From Arthrobacter sp. AL12 (GTDB lineage Bacteria > Actinomycetota > Actinomycetes > Actinomycetales > Micrococcaceae), in assembly GCF_029960645.1 (NCBI RefSeq), contig NZ_JASBQY010000008.1:1-64000 (forward strand): a DNA stretch of 64,000 nucleotides, read 5' to 3'. The notes under the pieces are model-generated. The model was not told the DNA's origin, did no database searches, and was given only the letters and a program-made list of their open reading frames with translations. Positions 46,060 to 54,728 of the stretch are shown one piece after another (within the stretch, counting starts at the first letter, position 1; each line of letters opens with the position of its first letter). The position numbers and the translations under genes were made by a program.

Positions 46060-46626
46060 ATGGCGAAAACTGCGCAGCACCCAGTGCTCGTGATCATGGG
46101 CGTCTCGGGATCAGGAAAGTCAACGGTGGCCGGCCTCCTGGCCGGCCGGCTGGGCTGGGATTTCGCGGAAGGCGATGATCTGCATCCCGCGTCGAGCGTG
46201 GCGAAGATGCAGGCCGGCCAGCCCCTGACCGACGCCGACCGCTGGCCCTGGCTGGAAAGCATCGCCGGCTGGATCCGGCAGCACACGGACTCCGGCATTC
46301 CCGGCGTCGTGACGTGCTCGGCGCTCAAGAAGCGTTACCGGGATGTCCTGCGCGGCGACGGTGTCGTGTTCGTGTTCCTGGACGGGAGCAGGGACCGGAT
46401 CTCGGACCGGCTGGCATCCCGGCACGGGCATTTTATGCCCCCGTCCCTGCTCGAGTCCCAGTTCGAGGCCCTCGAGGCTCCCGCCGGGGACGAAAAATTC
46501 ATCACGCTCAGCGTCAGTTCGGCGCCTGCGGATGAAGCGCAGGAGATCATCGACCGGCTCGACCTCGGCGCCGGATACAGCGGCGCCCGGGCGGCCCGCG
46601 GCGCCGGTGGCGCCGGCAGGGCGTAG
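46060..46626 (+). CDS. gntK: Gluconokinase
   Basis: Phosphorylates gluconate to 6-phosphogluconate. The 188-residue P-loop kinase has Walker A VMGVSGSGKSTVA-like sequence (MGVSGSGKST), FAEGDDLHPASSVAKMQAGQPLTDADRWPWL, TCSALKKRYRDVLR and SRHGHFMPPSLLESQFEALE, all hallmarks of the GntK family. GGGAGG (46044-46049) lies 10 bases before ATG 46060. A strong hairpin follows the Gly/Ala-rich C-terminus. Confidence 0.94.
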   Translation: MAKTAQHPVLVIMGVSGSGKSTVAGLLAGRLGWDFAEGDDLHPASSVAKMQAGQPLTDADRWPWLESIAGWIRQHTDSGIPGVVTCSALKKRYRDVLRGDGVVFVFLDGSRDRISDRLASRHGHFMPPSLLESQFEALEAPAGDEKFITLSVSSAPADEAQEIIDRLDLGAGYSGARAARGAGGAGRA

Positions 46627-46656
46627 CCGAAACCGGCGGCCGGCACCGACAGCACA

Positions 46657-46709
46657 AAGCCGGGCAGGCTTTGGACCTTCAGGAGGTCCAAAGCCTGCCC
46701 GGCTTCGTT
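46657..46709. terminator. Bidirectional terminator between gntK and the anti-sigma gene
   Basis: A perfect 22-bp stem (46657-46678 and 46684-46705) with a 5-base loop; the arms begin AAGCCGGGCAGGC and end GCCTGCCCGGCTT. It stands between convergent genes and can stop both. Confidence 0.93.
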
Positions 46710-46736
46710 GGCGCGGGTTGGGTCCAGGCCCCGTCG

Positions 46737-47627
46737 TCAGGCGCCCAGCGGGGCTTCGGCGACGGTCGGGGTGGTTGGCGACGCCGATCCACCGGTCGGT
46801 TCCACCGTGATGCCGAGGGCTGACGCCGTGCTGATGCCCTTGACGACGGCCGGCTTGGACAGCGCCTCCGCGTCCATCAGGCCCTGGGAGACCGGCGCCG
46901 AGCCGTCCTTGGGGATCAGCCACATCTGGTAGACCTTCCCGGCAGGCGGCGCCGGGACGTCGTTCATCTTGACGACGATCGCGTCCTTTGACGTCGAGAG
47001 GGACACCGTGGCCGTGCCGCCGCCGGTGACGTTGACGGTCGCCTGACGCACATCGCCGGCCTGCAGGACCTGGTTCAGTGGATCGTTCTGGTTTGCCACG
47101 TAGGCGCCGACGCCGACACCGCCCAGGGCGATGATGGCTGCGGCCGCGACGCCGACGAGCCAGTTGCGCATTCCCTGCGGCCGGCGCCGTTCCTCCCGGC
47201 GCTTCCGGGCGTCGCCGAGTTCGTCGGTGACGGGGAGCCCGGAGGGTTCCCGGACGGGGCGGGCGACGACCGGAGGGACCGCCGACAGCTCGTGGGACGG
47301 GTGGGCGCCCGGCATTGCAGGGGCGTCCTGGCTGGGCAGGGCCGCCATGATCCGGTCCAGCAGGCCGGCCGGCGGTTCTTCCTCGGCGGCGAAGCTGGTC
47401 GCGAGGGTCTCCCGGGCGTGGCGGACGCGCTCATTGAAGGCGGCGCGTTCGGCCTGCGGAGCCGAGAGGAGGTAAGCCTCGATGGCCGAGCGTTCGGCGG
47501 CGTCCACGGCGTCCAGGGCATACACCTCGGCGAGGTCTGCCGCGCGTCCCGAGGAGAGGTCAGTGGCGATATCCGCTGCAAAGCCGCCGGGGACGCGGCC
47601 GTTGTTCTGTGCGTTTGTGTCGGTCAT
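46737..47627 (-). CDS. rskA: Anti-sigma-K factor RskA
   Basis: A 296-residue regulator that holds SigK at the membrane. Residues 1-100 form the cytoplasmic sigma-binding part (ADLAEVYALDAVDAAERSAIEAYL). One transmembrane helix follows (WLVGVAAAAIIALGGVGVGAYVA), then an extracytoplasmic domain with VYQMWLIPKDGSAPVSQG, the RskA signature. The cytoplasmic segment carries a Pro/Arg-rich linker. Its start is separated from the sigK stop by one base, so the two are co-transcribed. Regulated proteolysis of such anti-sigma factors is known; the trigger cannot be read here. Confidence 0.92.
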   Translation of the reverse strand: MTDTNAQNNGRVPGGFAADIATDLSSGRAADLAEVYALDAVDAAERSAIEAYLLSAPQAERAAFNERVRHARETLATSFAAEEEPPAGLLDRIMAALPSQDAPAMPGAHPSHELSAVPPVVARPVREPSGLPVTDELGDARKRREERRRPQGMRNWLVGVAAAAIIALGGVGVGAYVANQNDPLNQVLQAGDVRQATVNVTGGGTATVSLSTSKDAIVVKMNDVPAPPAGKVYQMWLIPKDGSAPVSQGLMDAEALSKPAVVKGISTASALGITVEPTGGSASPTTPTVAEAPLGA

Positions 47628-47628
47628 C

Positions 47629-48234
47629 TCAACTCACCCCCAGACAGGTCTTCAGACGGATCAGTCCGTCGCGGATGCGGGACTTGATGGTGGGTACCGC
47701 AGCGTTGAGCTTCTCCGCGACTTCCCGGTAGGTGAGGCCGCCGTAGTAGGCCAGCCGCACGGATTCCTGTTGTGTTTCGGTCAGCGTCGCGAGGCACCGG
47801 ACCACAGCCTCGGCCTCTAGCCTGCTGCCGACCTCGTCGGAGACCGAATCATGGTCGATGTCCTGGCTGCTGGCGCCGTATTTCGCTTCCCGGTCGGTGG
47901 AGGACTGGGAGGAACGGACCTTGTCCACGGCCCTGCGGTGCGAGATGGTCATGAGCCAGGCGAGCGGGCTGCCGGCCTCGGGGTTGAACTTGGAGGCGTT
48001 CTGCCAGACCTGGAGGAACACCTCCTGGGTGGTGTCCTCACTGAGTTCCACATCGATCAGTACGCGCCGGGCCATGCCGAAGACGCGCCGGGACGTGAGT
48101 TCGTAGAACTCGGCGAAGGCTGCCTGGTCGCCGGCGGCAATCTGCCCCAGCAGTGCGCCGAGGCGGCGGTTCACGTCGGCCGGCGTGCCAGGGGGAGCGG
48201 CGGCCTCGGGAATCGGGGCGTTGGGAGTGTCCAT
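47629..48234 (-). CDS. sigK: RNA polymerase sigma factor SigK (ECF family)
   Basis: A 201-residue ECF sigma factor. Region 2 is FAEFYELTSRRVFGMARRVL to EDTTQEVFLQVWQNASKFNP. Region 4 is TLTETQQESVRLAYYGGLTYREVAEKL, with the helix-turn-helix in EKLNAAVPTIKSRIRDGLIR. Its gene partner RskA is next. ATG 48234 is preceded very closely by GGAGG, so GTG 48237 or an upstream TTG cannot be excluded. In mycobacteria SigK drives secreted antigens and its own operon; the regulon here is unknown. Confidence 0.92.
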   Translation of the reverse strand: MDTPNAPIPEAAAPPGTPADVNRRLGALLGQIAAGDQAAFAEFYELTSRRVFGMARRVLIDVELSEDTTQEVFLQVWQNASKFNPEAGSPLAWLMTISHRRAVDKVRSSQSSTDREAKYGASSQDIDHDSVSDEVGSRLEAEAVVRCLATLTETQQESVRLAYYGGLTYREVAEKLNAAVPTIKSRIRDGLIRLKTCLGVS

Positions 48235-48464
48235 CACCTCCAAGCATAAGGTGCGCGCCGACAATCGCGGGTCAGGGCGGGCTGCTGCTGGGTCGTGGTC
48301 GCCCACAACACGCCGGGCTGGACATCTATCCACCTGCATGGTTGTCACCTGCCGCTCCTCGCTCCCTTCCACGTACGCTGCGCCCGTGAATGGAACTGGG
48401 CTTCAGCAGTGATTCGGGACGGCCGGGCCACCGGATGGGCCGGCAGGGGAAGAAGTTGCGGCGC

Positions 48465-48932
48465 CTACAGCCTGGCGCCGGCAAAACCGTTCTGGCGCCA
48501 CGCCTCGTAGACCGCGATGGAGGCTGCGTTCGCAAGGTTCAGGGAGCGCAGCGCGGGCAGCATCGGCAGCCGGACGCGGGACGTGACGTGGGGGTCATGT
48601 TTGAGTTCCTCTGTCAGGCCCACTGATTCCCGGCCGAACAGCAGTACGTCCCCGGGCCGGTAACTGATGTCGGTGTAGGACGCCTCGCCGTCGGAGGTGA
48701 ATGCGAAGACGCGCTCCGGAGCGAGGGCGGCCCAGGCGGCGTCGATGTCCGGGTGGACGGTCACAACGGCGAGGTCGTGGTAGTCGAGGCCGGCCCGGCG
48801 CAGCTTGGCGTCGGAGAAATCGAAGCCCAGGGGCTCGACCAGGTGCAGCTCGGCTCCGGTGATGGCGGCCAGCCGGATGGCGTTGCCGGTATTGCCGGGG
48901 ATTTCTGGGGCGTGGAAGAGGATGCGGAACAC
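48465..48932 (-). CDS. trmL: tRNA (cytidine(34)-2'-O)-methyltransferase
   Basis: Methylates the 2'-O of the wobble nucleotide in certain tRNA-Leu molecules, using S-adenosylmethionine. The 155-residue SPOUT protein has motif FHAPEIPGNTGNAIRLAA (residues 7-24), GDVLLFGRESVGLTEEL (trefoil knot) and LPMLPALRSLNLANAASIAVYEA at the C-terminus. Length and all three SpoU motifs match the TrmL family. It follows the J-domain gene on the same strand. Confidence 0.93.
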   Translation of the reverse strand: MFRILFHAPEIPGNTGNAIRLAAITGAELHLVEPLGFDFSDAKLRRAGLDYHDLAVVTVHPDIDAAWAALAPERVFAFTSDGEASYTDISYRPGDVLLFGRESVGLTEELKHDPHVTSRVRLPMLPALRSLNLANAASIAVYEAWRQNGFAGARL

Positions 48933-48953
48933 GGTTCCATCCTAGCGAGCCGG

Positions 48954-49910
48954 CTAGTGCATCCCGCGCAGCAGCCGGGCCAGCACCGGGACGATGACGG
49001 TGTTGGGGGCCGGTCCGGAACCCAGGAACTGCTTGAGTCCGCGGGCGAGCCCGGCGGCGTTGACCACCTGCACGGTCTCGTGCGACCCCGAACGGCGGTG
49101 CCGGTCGATCACCGGTTCGTGCAGGTTGCCGTCGGTGCTGTGGACCACGGTCCAGCCGGTGACGTTCAGTTCCGGAAAGATATCCTGCATGCGGCGCACC
49201 ACATGGGCCAGCTGGGGCGGTGCGACGGACCGTCCGCCGTGGGTCAGGGCGCTGCCGTTCCAGGCATACGCTCCCGGCGGCAGCAGCATCGAGCCGATGA
49301 TAGCCATGCGGTAGCCGGAGAGCACGACATGGTCGATATGGCTGTTGTCCGCCGGGGACTGCAGCCCGTTGATCAGCCGTGCGGCCGGGATGGCGGGGAG
49401 GATCTGCCGGCTGATGAGCTGCACCGTCCGCATCTCCCGTTGGATCCGGGCCTCGGCCCCGAAGATGCCGCGCTTGCGGGGCAACCCGTGGACCTGCTGG
49501 CTGGCCAGGCTCGCCGGGATCAGCGGCACCTCGCCGGTCCCGGCGTACTGTTCGAAGGGCGGGACGTAGACCGGGGCGTCGGAGGCCGTGTTCCGTGGCG
49601 TATTGGGGCGCCGGACAGTGGCCGAGGCTCGGCTGCCGGCCGCCGGGGCATCGAAGTGGGCTCCGTCGTCGGGGGCGGGCCCGGCGAAGGCGCCGCGGCC
49701 GCCCCCGTAGGACCGGTCGTAGTCGGCCCGGCTCTTGGCATCGATCAGCGTCTCGTACGCGAGTGTGACGCGCCGGAACGCTGCCGGGTCTCCGCCGTGA
49801 TCGGGGTGCGCGGTGCGGGCGGCCTTGCGGTAGGCCACTTTGATTTCCTTTTCCGTCGCCGTGACGGGGATCCGGAGGACCTGGTAGTGAGAGCTGTTGC
49901 CCTGCGTCAA
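48954..49910 (-). CDS. DnaJ-domain protein with a NERD-like C-terminal domain
   Basis: A 318-residue protein. Residues 8-70 are a J-domain: YQVLRIPVTATEKEIKVAYRKAARTAHPDHGG, with the HPD that activates DnaK. The rest has no zinc-finger or substrate domain of classical DnaJ. A C-terminal stretch NSHIDHVVLSGYRMAIIGSML resembles the core strands of NERD (nuclease-related) domains but without the usual catalytic Lys and Asp. An HSP70-linked role is expected; the partner or client is unknown. It is divergent from the lipid kinase gene. Confidence 0.8.
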   Translation of the reverse strand: MTQGNSSHYQVLRIPVTATEKEIKVAYRKAARTAHPDHGGDPAAFRRVTLAYETLIDAKSRADYDRSYGGGRGAFAGPAPDDGAHFDAPAAGSRASATVRRPNTPRNTASDAPVYVPPFEQYAGTGEVPLIPASLASQQVHGLPRKRGIFGAEARIQREMRTVQLISRQILPAIPAARLINGLQSPADNSHIDHVVLSGYRMAIIGSMLLPPGAYAWNGSALTHGGRSVAPPQLAHVVRRMQDIFPELNVTGWTVVHSTDGNLHEPVIDRHRRSGSHETVQVVNAAGLARGLKQFLGSGPAPNTVIVPVLARLLRGMH

Positions 49911-50034
49911 GCAAGAATCCTTTGCCTCGGTGGTGCCAGCCCATCCTGGACGTCCGGCGTGGCCAGTTTAACCGGCATGGGAAGAACGAGCGTACCGGCA
50001 TTGAAGGTTCCCGACCACTGGCATAATTCAGCGC

Positions 50035-50937
50035 ATGATCATCGCCGTCGCCGTCAACCCGCGGGCTTCCTTTGGCCGCGGTCGGCACGCCGGCAACGAA
50101 GCCGCCGCGTACTTCCGGTCAGCCGGGGCAGACGTAAGGGTCCTGTGCGAGGACTCGTACGACGCGCTGGCACGTGCCGTGGATAAGGCCCTCGCCGCAG
50201 GAATCGACGCCCTGGTGGTGGTGGGCGGCGACGGCATGGTCCACCTTGGCGTCAATGCCCTCGCCGGATCGGGCCTGCCCTTTGGCACGGTCCCGCTCGG
50301 GATTGTCCCGGCCGGCACCGGAAACGACATGGCGCGGGCGCTCGGCGTGCCGGCGCACAACGTTCCCGGCGCCTGCGCGGCGGTGCTCGCGGCCCTGGCC
50401 TCCGGCGGGAGGCTCATCGACGCCGGAAGGGCCTCGTCCCCCGGGACATCCCGTTGGTTTGCCGGTGTGGTCTCCGCCGGGTTCGACGCAGCCGTCAACG
50501 AACGGGCCAACGCCTGGCGGTGGCCCCGCGGCAAGGCCCGCTACTACCTGGCCATGCTCCGCGAACTCGCCTCGTTCCGGGCGATCGACTACACGGTGAC
50601 GGCCGACGGCGAGAGCTGGCAGCAGCGCGCGATGCTGATTTCGGTCGCCAACGGCCAATATATCGGGGGCGGCATGAAGATCACGCCCCAGGCCATGCTC
50701 GACGACGGGCGCCTGGACCTCTTCATCGTCGGCCCGTTGTCCCGGCTGGCCCTGCTGAGGGTCTTTCCGAAGGTCTTTTCCGGCGGCCACCTCGGGCATT
50801 CGGCCGTACACATCCGGTGCGTCCGCAAGGTGGAGCTGTCCGCGGATGCGGTGGTGGCCTATGCGGACGGTGAGCGGATCGGGCCGTTGCCGCTCACCAT
50901 CGAGGTGGTTCCCGGGGCCGTGCGGGTCCTGGCCTAG
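50035..50937 (+). CDS. Diacylglycerol/lipid kinase family protein
   Basis: A 300-residue lipid kinase of the DgkB/YegS superfamily. VVVGGDGMVHLGVNALAGSGLPFGTVPLGIVPAGTGNDMARALG contains the GGDG nucleotide loop and the PxGTGND motif. The C-terminal half has the beta-sandwich seen in the family (LISVANGQYIGGGMKITPQA). It could phosphorylate diacylglycerol for phospholipid recycling or act on another lipid. GGDG and GTGND are intact, so activity is expected. Confidence 0.9.
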   Translation: MIIAVAVNPRASFGRGRHAGNEAAAYFRSAGADVRVLCEDSYDALARAVDKALAAGIDALVVVGGDGMVHLGVNALAGSGLPFGTVPLGIVPAGTGNDMARALGVPAHNVPGACAAVLAALASGGRLIDAGRASSPGTSRWFAGVVSAGFDAAVNERANAWRWPRGKARYYLAMLRELASFRAIDYTVTADGESWQQRAMLISVANGQYIGGGMKITPQAMLDDGRLDLFIVGPLSRLALLRVFPKVFSGGHLGHSAVHIRCVRKVELSADAVVAYADGERIGPLPLTIEVVPGAVRVLA

Positions 50938-51056
50938 CAGGGCGGCAAGGCCGGCCGCCGGGTCCCGGCGATGCTTTCGCGGCGAGAGTCTAGACTCGTG
51001 CGGGGGCTCCGGGCAGGAACGCGGAGCCGGGATGGCGAATTGGGGCGGAGCGGGGC

Positions 51057-51779
51057 ATGGGAAGCAAACGGGAAACCGGCGTCACGGCAATGGCTGGTTC
51101 CCGTCACGCCCTCCGCGCAAAGCGGGGGAACCGCGCGTTCCTGGCGTTCGCGACCGCGGTCGCGCTGGCCGGCTGCAGCGTCGGCGTTGCGGACCCGTCC
51201 GCACCCAAGGCGGCGCCGGCGACTCCGACTCTGGCCACGCCCACCATCACTCCCGGGCACGATGCCGCTGCGGTTGCGGCGCGGGACATGCCCTTTCCCG
51301 CCGGCGGCACACTGGAGGCCGGCGTGCCCGTCCGGCTCTCCGACGGGCTGCGTGAGGTGCCGCGGTGGACTCCGGGCAAGGAAAACGTCGCCGGGACCAG
51401 TGAGTACGTCAAGGAGGACGGCTGTGTGGTCTCGGCAAAGGTCCGGGGCAACCAGGCCGCCCTCGCCGTTTCCGGAGATGACAGGGCATCCACGGAAGCG
51501 CTCTTCCATTACCTTGATGCCAGCATTCTTCCGGCCTACCTGAAACCGGAGACCTTGCGCTGGGGCGGAGAACCCGGCAAACCTGCCCCGCGCGTCGAGG
51601 TTCTTGTGTATACGGGCGGAGAGCGGGGCGGTGCCCGGGCCACGGCAGTCTACGCACGGCTGTTCAGTGCCTCGGGCTCCTCCGTGTACCTGTCCGTCTC
51701 CTGCCCCGACGCCGCGACTCTGGCCGCGGCCCGGACCGACGCCGAGGCGTGGATCGCCGTCGTACCTCCGTCGGGTTGA
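51057..51779 (+). CDS. Predicted lipoprotein of unknown function
   Basis: A 240-residue protein with a signal peptide ending in the lipobox LAGC (Cys near residue 40 from ATG 51057, or near 29 from ATG 51090). Signal-peptide length favours ATG 51090; the longer start is kept because a Gly-rich Shine-Dalgarno-like stretch precedes it. The mature part has a Ser/Ala/Pro/Thr linker (DPSAPKAAPATPTLATPT) and a globular region with two Cys (DGCVVSAKV and VSCPDAATL) that could form a disulfide. I do not recognise the family. Confidence 0.75.
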   Translation: MGSKRETGVTAMAGSRHALRAKRGNRAFLAFATAVALAGCSVGVADPSAPKAAPATPTLATPTITPGHDAAAVAARDMPFPAGGTLEAGVPVRLSDGLREVPRWTPGKENVAGTSEYVKEDGCVVSAKVRGNQAALAVSGDDRASTEALFHYLDASILPAYLKPETLRWGGEPGKPAPRVEVLVYTGGERGGARATAVYARLFSASGSSVYLSVSCPDAATLAAARTDAEAWIAVVPPSG

Positions 51780-51879
51780 GACCTCCGCGTGGCTGGGTCT
51801 GCCCTTCGGTAGGCCCAGTAGGCCCAGCCCAGGTCCGTGGAGGGAACGGTTCACTCCTGTCTGGTCTGCGAGAGCCGAG

Positions 51880-52492
51880 TCAACCGGACTCCGGGCGCGA
51901 TTCCGTAGACTGGCCAGGGGACTCCATGGCGGCAATGTTTGCGGCGGCGACGTCGCGGACGTGGATGAAGCTTCGCCGCTGTGCGCCGCCTTCAAACACC
52001 CTTGGTGCCTCGCCGCGGGCGAGAGCTGAGCGGAAGAGGGAAGCAACCCCGGCGTAGGGCGTGTCCCTCGGCATCCGCGGCCCGTAAACATTGTGATATC
52101 TCAGCGCAATCGCCGTGCCGGCGCCAGCCCGGGCCCAGGAGGCGGCAGGATGTTCCTGGCTCAGCTTTGATGCAGCGTAGACATTCCGCGGGTCCAGCCG
52201 GGCATCTTCTGTGACAAGCCCCGGAACCAGGATTTCTCCGGTCTGCAGGCTCCGGGGATCACCTTCGCACTTTGGTGGCACACGGTGGTGATTCCATCCA
52301 GTGCGCGCTGCACCGTTGCCGCGTAGGTGGCGTCGCCGGTCATCAGCTCCACCCGGGGGTCCAGCATGGGCGGGTCAGGGTGGATGGGCGGCCAGGGAGT
52401 CCAGGATGCGCACCTGCCAGCCTTTGTCCAGGGCGGCATCAACAATGTGGGAGCCCCTTGAAACCGGCTCCTCCGGTGACCAGGAGCCTCAT
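51880..52492 (-). pseudogene. NAD-dependent sugar epimerase/dehydratase remnant
   Basis: Starting at ATG 52492 the frame gives MRLLVTGGAGF, a classic Rossmann start of extended SDR enzymes, then breaks. The next segment (GSHIVDAALDKGWQVRILD) is in another frame, a third follows (HPDPPMLDPRVELMTGDAT ... LDGITTVCHQSAKV), and the C-terminal half (DPRNVYAASKLSQEHPAA, ALRYHNVYGPRMPRDTPYAGV, FIHVRDVAAANIAAME) in yet another, after a likely internal deletion where a catalytic segment should lie. The active-site Tyr/Lys (YAASK) survives. The protein also ends early. ATG 52492 overlaps the stop of the MTAP-like gene (ATGA), so the gene was once part of that operon. It is not expected to give a functional enzyme. 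Confidence 0.88.
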
Positions 52493-53235
52493 CCGGCATC
52501 CATCCCGCCGGGCGAGGCCGGCTGGGCCATGGTCCTGTCCACGGCGGACTGGTCCGTGTGCCGCGGCGGGACGTAGTCGCCGCCGATGGCTGCGACGGTT
52601 GCCGCCACAATAGTGAGGATGTGCTCCTGGGCGTTCCTGAGCCGGTCAATCACCGCGCCTGCAGTGACAGGGGCCGATCCGTCGTGGCCGGTATCGGAGT
52701 CCGTGACGTAGGCCAGATTGGCGAAGCCCATGTTCAGTTCAGCGGCCAGGACGGGTTCCGGGTACTGGGTCATGCTGATGATGTCGGCACCACCGGCCAG
52801 GTACCAGGCCGATTCGGCTGTCGTCGGGAAGCGGGGCCCGTTGATGGCTACCACTGTCCCGGTGGGCGCATGCGGGAACCCGGCGGCCGCCAGCGACTCG
52901 GACAGACGCGCCCGCAGCCCCGGGCAGAAGGGCTCCGAGGCCGGCAGGTGCTGCACCCCGACAGGTTCGGCGCGACGGAAGGCCGCACCGTCGAAGAAGG
53001 TGTCCGCCCGGCCCCAGGTGCGGTCAGTCAGCTGATCCGTGACGACGAAGGTATCCGGCGCATACTGTGTCCGGAGGCCGCCGACGGCCGATGAGGAAAG
53101 GACTGCCTCGACGCCAAGGATCTTGAGCGCCCACAGATTGGCGCGGTAGTTGATCCTGTGCGGGGGAAGCGAGTGGTCGTCGCCATGCCGGGGCAGAAAC
53201 GCCACGGTGCGCCCGGCTATTTCCGCCAGCGTCAC
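52489..53235 (-). CDS. MTA-phosphorylase-like (5'-deoxynucleoside) protein, N-terminally truncated
   Basis: Relatives of 5'-methylthioadenosine phosphorylase cleave MTA, and some cleave 5'-deoxyadenosine, the by-product of radical SAM enzymes. From GTG 53235 the 248 residues match the family from TLAEIAGRTVAFLPRHGDDH onward (SSAVGGLRTQYAPDTFVV, INGPRFPTTAESAWYL, MTQYPEPVLAAELNM, YVTDSDTGHDG). The first ~40 residues, which normally hold the phosphate-binding GGSGFY motif, are missing. The reading frame upstream is closed by the TGA of the preceding glycosyltransferase, which lies in the same frame, so a deletion has joined the two genes. Activity is doubtful. It overlaps the epimerase remnant downstream by 4 bases. 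Confidence 0.82.
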   Translation of the reverse strand: MTLAEIAGRTVAFLPRHGDDHSLPPHRINYRANLWALKILGVEAVLSSSAVGGLRTQYAPDTFVVTDQLTDRTWGRADTFFDGAAFRRAEPVGVQHLPASEPFCPGLRARLSESLAAAGFPHAPTGTVVAINGPRFPTTAESAWYLAGGADIISMTQYPEPVLAAELNMGFANLAYVTDSDTGHDGSAPVTAGAVIDRLRNAQEHILTIVAATVAAIGGDYVPPRHTDQSAVDRTMAQPASPGGMDAG

Positions 53236-53256
53236 AGGGCGTCTGAATACCCTGGC

Positions 53257-54714
53257 TCACCGTTTCTTCCAATCTGTTGTAATGCCGTCCGGCACGAACC
53301 TGGCCCGGTGGCGCAGCCAGGCGGCGGCGGCCACGGCAAGGGCTGCGGCGAGAAGGGCGGCCTGGTTGATCATCGCGTCAGACGGTGCGGTGGAGGGGCC
53401 CATGTAGATGACATCCAGGGCGAGGATCACGCCGATGTACTCCCACCTGCGGCTCAGGACGATGAAGGGCAACAGCATCAGCGCGTACCAGGGGTAGTTG
53501 GGGCTCACGATCAGCAGCGTCAGTCCGATCATAAGCGTCTGCCGCTCCCAGATGTTCCGGGAATTCGTTGTGCGGAGCACAACCAGGGCGACCACCGCCA
53601 GTGCCGCGGCACTGAGTATGAGGGGCCATGGGCCGGCCGAGACGATCCGTGCCAGGCCGAACCTGAGGCCGCCGGCCTGGCTGTAGCCCTCTTCCTTGAG
53701 GTACTGGGGTAAAAAGCCCAGGACCCCGGAGCCGGCTGCCAGCAGAAAGGGCGCGTACAGGAGCAGGAAGGTGCAGGCCGCGGAGGCAATGAAACGTGCC
53801 GGATGCCTGAACAGCAGGGCGGGAGCGGCGATGAGGGGGATCAGTTTGGTGGCCACGGCGGCTCCGAAGGCAGCGCCGGACCGGAAGGGTTTGCCGGTAG
53901 CCAGCAGCATCCCCGCGCCGAGGAGCAGCGCGCCACCGAGCACGTCGATGTGGGCGTTGTTCACCGCTTCGAGCTGCATGAACGGGCTCCAGGCCCAAAC
54001 GGCGGCCAGGCGGACGGGCAGGCCGGTGCAGGCCAGCACCCTGAGCAGCATCAGTGTGACGGCCGCACCGATTAGCAGCCCGCACAGCTGGAACGGCAGG
54101 TAGCCTACAGCGTCAGGGACCGCTGCCCGGACCGCGAGGAAATAGATCTCAGCCGTGGGAGGGTAAATCGTGGGCACATGCGGCCGGTTGATGGCCGTGC
54201 AGAGGGGGTTTCCGGACGGAAAACCCGTGGCGGCCACGGACTCTGTCCCAAACAGATCCACTGGACAGACAGCTTTCCCGTCAGGACCTGACGTGCCCGG
54301 CGCAAACAACCAGGCCGGCCGGTGATCGGCCAGGGTCTCATCGATGGGCACGAACGCATACGGGGAAACCCCGGCTTTCTGCACGATGCCGTCCCACGCA
54401 TACCGGGCGGAATCGTTGCTGGTCCGGGGCGGGGCACTCATGGCAGCCAGCCCCAGCAGCACCATTCCTGCGATGACCAGGGCGCCGACGCGCTCCCGCG
54501 GCACGTGCCGCAGCGTACGCACAGCCGCGAGGAGAACCAGCCAGGAAAGGCAGGATCCGACGATGGGTGCCGAAGCAAACCGGTTGCCGGGAAGCACCAT
54601 CCACCACAGCAAGAACGCACCTGCCGCCAGCAGCGCAAGCAACCGCGAAGCCAGCAGCGCCTGCAGCCTGAAACTGGTGTCCGCCGCTGCGTGCTCCCCC
54701 GTAGCGGGTTCCAC
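53257..54714 (-). CDS. Multi-membrane glycosyltransferase (GT87/mannosyltransferase type)
   Basis: A 485-residue integral membrane protein with about 11 transmembrane segments. An extracytoplasmic loop after the first helices contains NDSARYAWDGIVQKAGVSPY, the DxD-poor motif region seen in polyprenyl-phosphate-sugar-dependent GT87/GT39 enzymes. It would move a sugar from a polyprenyl-phosphate donor on the outer face of the membrane. GTG 54714 is the only good start. Its C-terminus reads DWKKR then TGA, and the MTAP-like frame continues immediately after, so its own C-terminus may also have been altered. It lies between DUF2064 (14 bases upstream) and the MTAP-like gene. Confidence 0.75.
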   Translation of the reverse strand: MEPATGEHAAADTSFRLQALLASRLLALLAAGAFLLWWMVLPGNRFASAPIVGSCLSWLVLLAAVRTLRHVPRERVGALVIAGMVLLGLAAMSAPPRTSNDSARYAWDGIVQKAGVSPYAFVPIDETLADHRPAWLFAPGTSGPDGKAVCPVDLFGTESVAATGFPSGNPLCTAINRPHVPTIYPPTAEIYFLAVRAAVPDAVGYLPFQLCGLLIGAAVTLMLLRVLACTGLPVRLAAVWAWSPFMQLEAVNNAHIDVLGGALLLGAGMLLATGKPFRSGAAFGAAVATKLIPLIAAPALLFRHPARFIASAACTFLLLYAPFLLAAGSGVLGFLPQYLKEEGYSQAGGLRFGLARIVSAGPWPLILSAAALAVVALVVLRTTNSRNIWERQTLMIGLTLLIVSPNYPWYALMLLPFIVLSRRWEYIGVILALDVIYMGPSTAPSDAMINQAALLAAALAVAAAAWLRHRARFVPDGITTDWKKR

Positions 54715-54728
54715 CCCTTGATCCTGTC

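Noticed and set aside
46657..46709. Long stem between gntK and rskA as a riboswitch or small RNA
   Set aside because: It is a simple 22-bp perfect stem with a 5-base loop between convergent genes, which is what a bidirectional terminator looks like.
51880..52492. Programmed frameshifting in the epimerase
   Set aside because: At least two shifts, a central deletion and a truncated end cannot be explained by a single slippery site, and no slippery heptamer is visible. Decay is the simpler reading.
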